In this document: in pieces, positions 61,773-64,000 of the stretch
Layout of the letters: the number at the start of each line of letters is the position of its first letter
Numbering within the stretch: position 1 is the stretch's first letter
Source: Leisingera daeponensis DSM 23529
GTDB lineage: Bacteria > Pseudomonadota > Alphaproteobacteria > Rhodobacterales > Rhodobacteraceae
Assembly (NCBI RefSeq): GCF_000473145.1
Contig: NZ_KI421500.1
Span: 225-64,224, forward strand
Direction: 5' to 3'
Length of the DNA stretch: 64,000 nucleotides
Translations under genes and position numbers: made by a program
The notes under the pieces: generated by a model
The model's input: the letters and a program-made list of their open reading frames with translations, nothing else
Told to the model about the DNA's origin: nothing
Databases searched by the model: none

Positions 61773-64000
61773 TCACTCCGCGGCCTGGTCGTAACGGGGC
61801 CGCCCGGCGGCGGCATCGGCGGCGTCCAGCCGTGCCTTCACGCCTGCCGCCAGCACGCTGACGTTGGGCACCAGCACCATGCTGTCATGATCGCCCGGCA
61901 CCTCTGCCACTTCAGTGGCCGGGGCCCATCTCGTCCAGTCGTTGTCGTCAAACACATACTCGCGCTCTCCGCTGACCCAATTTCCTTTTGAAACCTGCCA
62001 CTTGCGGTCCAGCGGAGGCCGGAAGAGGGTGAGCGGGCCGTGCCAGGATTTGAGGGCGTAAGCCTCAACCGCGGCGCGGAAGGCCAGTTCGATCTTGCGG
62101 TTGTTGAACTCCGGCCGGGTGCCCTTTTCTGCCGGTTTGGCCCGGCGTTTCTCAAACTCCCAGGCGATCCGGTTTCTGGCCCATTCGCCAAGGTAGCCCA
62201 GGCCCTTGCTGCGCAGTTCCGCCAGCTTGATCAGGGCCTTGTCAGGGCGGCTGAGAGGCGGGCGCACTGGCAGCGGCGTGTCCAGCAGGATCAGCGCGGC
62301 GGTGTCCTCGCCCTGGTCCTTGAGCTGCTGCGCCATCTCATAGGCGGTGATGCCGCCGCCGGAGAAACCGCCCAGCAGATACGGGCCCTGGGGCTGGATC
62401 TGGCGGATTTCGGACAGGCAGCTGCGGGCGGCGTCCTCGATCCGGCTGTGCGGGCCGGCGTCGCCCACCAGCCCCTTAGCCTGCAGGCCATAGACCGGCC
62501 GGTCCTTGCCGACCTGCAGCGCCAGATGGCGCAGGTTCAGCACATTGCCGAACATGCCCGCTACCAGAAAGAAGGGCCGCCGCCCGGTGCCATCGCCCGG
62601 ATGCAATTGCACCAGATGGGTGTACTGCGGCTTGTCCTCTGCGGTTTTGGGCGTGTCCCCCGGTTCCGCCGCGACCCCGCCGCCGGTGCGGGCGATGATG
62701 CGCTCTGCCAGCGCGGCGACGCTGGGCGCCTCGAACAGCACCGACAGCGGGAATTCCACACCGAAGCTGCGTTTCACCTGCGCAAACAGCCGCACTGCAA
62801 TCAGCGAGTGGCCGCCAAGGTCAAAGAAGCTGTCCTCGATCCCGACCTCGCTGACGCCCAAGAGCGCGGCAAAGAGCTTGGCCAGCTCCTCCTCCACCGG
62901 GTTGCGCGGGGCAATGTAATCGGTGTCGAGCTGCGGGCGGTCAAAGGTCTGCGCTTCTGCCGCGGCGGGCGCGGCGCTCTGTGCCGCCTGTGCAATCAGC
63001 GCGGGCAGGTCGAGCGAGGAGACCACCACCTGCGGCAGCCCGGCGGCCAGCGCGCGGGCCAGCGCCTCGCCGCCGTCCTCGGCCGTGATACCGTTGGAAA
63101 TGTTCAGTTGCAGGCGGCGTTCCTCCGGCGACAGCGGCTGCGCGCTGCGGGCAGGTTCCAGACCCAGCTCTGCTGCAGTGGCATCGGCTTCGGCGGCACC
63201 GGCAGAGGCATCCAGGCCAGAGGCAAGGCGCTGCATCCGGAAGCCTTCGATCTCGGCCAGAACGGTGCCGTTTGTATCCGTCAGCGTGACGTCAAACATT
63301 GCGGAGGCGCTGTCTGGCGCCGCGGCCAGCCGCACGTGGCTGAAGATGTTCGCGGTGAGCGGCGCAAAGACGCGGATGGTGCGGTAGGAGACCGGCACCC
63401 AAAGCGCATCTGCCCGATAGCCGGGGATCAGCTTCATCGCCCAGCCTGTGGCAAGATCCATCAGGCCGGGATGCAGCAGGGTGCCGTCCTGCGCCGCAGC
63501 CTCCGGCAGGGCAAGGCTGGCAATCCCTTCGCCGTCCCCCAGGGCGGCGCGCTCCAGCACATGCCAGCGCGGGCCAAAGCGCAGATGCGCCTCCTGCGGG
63601 GATTGCAGGCGCCCGCCGGCAGGCGCCTGCCCCTCCGGGCATCGGGTGAAAATCTTTTGGAGGTTGAGTGCGGCGGGGCATTCTGCCACCGCCGCGGAGG
63701 CCAGCATTGCCTGACAGTTGAGAGAGTAACCATTTGTACATGCCGAGTAAACAAACAGTTCATAACCATTTTCTTTAGCTTCTAGCTTAACCAGAAGCTT
63801 TTTGGGCTCGCCGTCCTGCACAATCAGAGGGCGCAGGAAATAGAGGTCGCGGAGTTCGAACGGCCCTTCGGCCCCTGCTGCCGCCAGCGCCTCGGCGGCC
63901 ATTTCGATGTAGCCGGTGCCGGGCACCAGGGCGGTGCCATCGGCGGTGCGGTGCTCCTCCAGCAGCCAGTCTGCGGTGCTGAAACGAGGGGTGAAAATGC
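61773..64000 (-). CDS. Polyketide synthase, C-terminal part (DH - ACP - thioesterase), cut by the window edge
   Basis: The frame is open to the right edge, so the N-terminus (expected KS and AT or other domains) is outside. Visible order: a dehydratase double hotdog with the HRTADGTALVPGTGYIE catalytic His motif at the edge and HPGLMDLATGW for its Asp. A KR-to-ACP type linker (VVVSSLDLPALI) follows with no KR domain before it. Then a carrier domain (Ser in DLGGHSLIAV), then a type I thioesterase with GGFSGGGITAYE (catalytic Ser), ILLDTPLP and PGDHDSM (catalytic His). The terminal thioesterase means the polyketide or hybrid product is released here. First visible gene of the operon. Confidence 0.85.
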   Translation of the reverse strand, partial: IFTPRFSTADWLLEEHRTADGTALVPGTGYIEMAAEALAAAGAEGPFELRDLYFLRPLIVQDGEPKKLLVKLEAKENGYELFVYSACTNGYSLNCQAMLASAAVAECPAALNLQKIFTRCPEGQAPAGGRLQSPQEAHLRFGPRWHVLERAALGDGEGIASLALPEAAAQDGTLLHPGLMDLATGWAMKLIPGYRADALWVPVSYRTIRVFAPLTANIFSHVRLAAAPDSASAMFDVTLTDTNGTVLAEIEGFRMQRLASGLDASAGAAEADATAAELGLEPARSAQPLSPEERRLQLNISNGITAEDGGEALARALAAGLPQVVVSSLDLPALIAQAAQSAAPAAAEAQTFDRPQLDTDYIAPRNPVEEELAKLFAALLGVSEVGIEDSFFDLGGHSLIAVRLFAQVKRSFGVEFPLSVLFEAPSVAALAERIIARTGGGVAAEPGDTPKTAEDKPQYTHLVQLHPGDGTGRRPFFLVAGMFGNVLNLRHLALQVGKDRPVYGLQAKGLVGDAGPHSRIEDAARSCLSEIRQIQPQGPYLLGGFSGGGITAYEMAQQLKDQGEDTAALILLDTPLPVRPPLSRPDKALIKLAELRSKGLGYLGEWARNRIAWEFEKRRAKPAEKGTRPEFNNRKIELAFRAAVEAYALKSWHGPLTLFRPPLDRKWQVSKGNWVSGEREYVFDDNDWTRWAPATEVAEVPGDHDSMVLVPNVSVLAAGVKARLDAADAAAGRPRYDQAAE

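Noticed and set aside
58631..63785. Long plus-strand frames opposite the NRPS and PKS (58631-60559 and 62040-63785)
   Set aside because: They are shadows of the assembly-line genes; no domain is visible and composition is Gln/Arg/Gly-rich.

Overview
The window looks like chromosome of a Roseobacter-group alphaproteobacterium (Rhodobacteraceae; gene content resembles Leisingera/Phaeobacter/Ruegeria, but the genus is inference). Support: a norCBQD operon with a neighbouring nnrS and an Nnr/Dnr-type regulator, a Rhizobium-type glycerol ABC transporter, a DUF982 protein, an RTX-tagged animal-type peroxidase, and high GC with ATGA-type gene overlaps throughout.

Region 1 (about 1-13640) is a genomic island abutting the 3' end of a tRNA-Gln gene (13646-13720), with a long tyrosine integrase starting 7 bp from the tRNA. 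Its cargo, right to left: a uracil-DNA-glycosylase-like gene coupled to a Cys-His-Asp (transglutaminase-like) protein; a decayed gene remnant; a tightly coupled three-gene operon of SIR2 NADase-like protein, small middle protein and SMC/RecF-type ABC ATPase (5169-9072), which fits the ABC-three-component anti-phage layout; and a recombination module of an excisionase-like HTH protein, a 150-bp inverted repeat, two overlapping divergent tyrosine recombinases and an 840-bp array of about 121-bp repeats carrying nine copies of a 12-bp palindrome. The island's other end lies outside the window.

Region 2 (14019-31012) is ordinary chromosome: a propionate-CoA-transferase-like enzyme, a secreted heme peroxidase with RTX repeats, a hybrid histidine kinase behind a di-heme cytochrome c peroxidase, then a nitric oxide block: nnrS, a divergent NnrR-like regulator, small proteins, cspA, a DUF1858 redox protein and norCBQD plus two small membrane proteins. 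One FNR/NnrR-type box (25680-25693) sits at -41.5-compatible spacing for both norC and the DUF1858 gene.

Region 3 (31397-44568) has a BlaI/BlaR1-type pair, the glycerol transporter operon glpVSTPQU (minus strand), an rRNA methyltransferase, a DinB-like protein, a DgoK-like sugar-acid kinase and an AraC-type regulator.

Region 4 (44957-64000) is envelope polysaccharide and natural-product chemistry: an ExoY-like sugar transferase, a BY-kinase-like protein without the Walker A lysine, a Wzz-like chain-length protein, a Wzx-like flippase and a GT4, followed by a seven-gene minus-strand operon in which almost every junction is a 4-nt overlap: PKS (cut by the window edge), GT2, an NRPS with a fused formyltransferase and a luciferase-like monooxygenase embedded in its A domain, phosphopantetheinyl transferase, a Tat-exported SGNH protein, an SGNH-glycoside-hydrolase fusion, and a second GT2. 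Two copies of a long structured repeat, with identical flanks but different perfectly paired central stems, lie in two convergent intergenic gaps (42118-42257 and 51072-51217).
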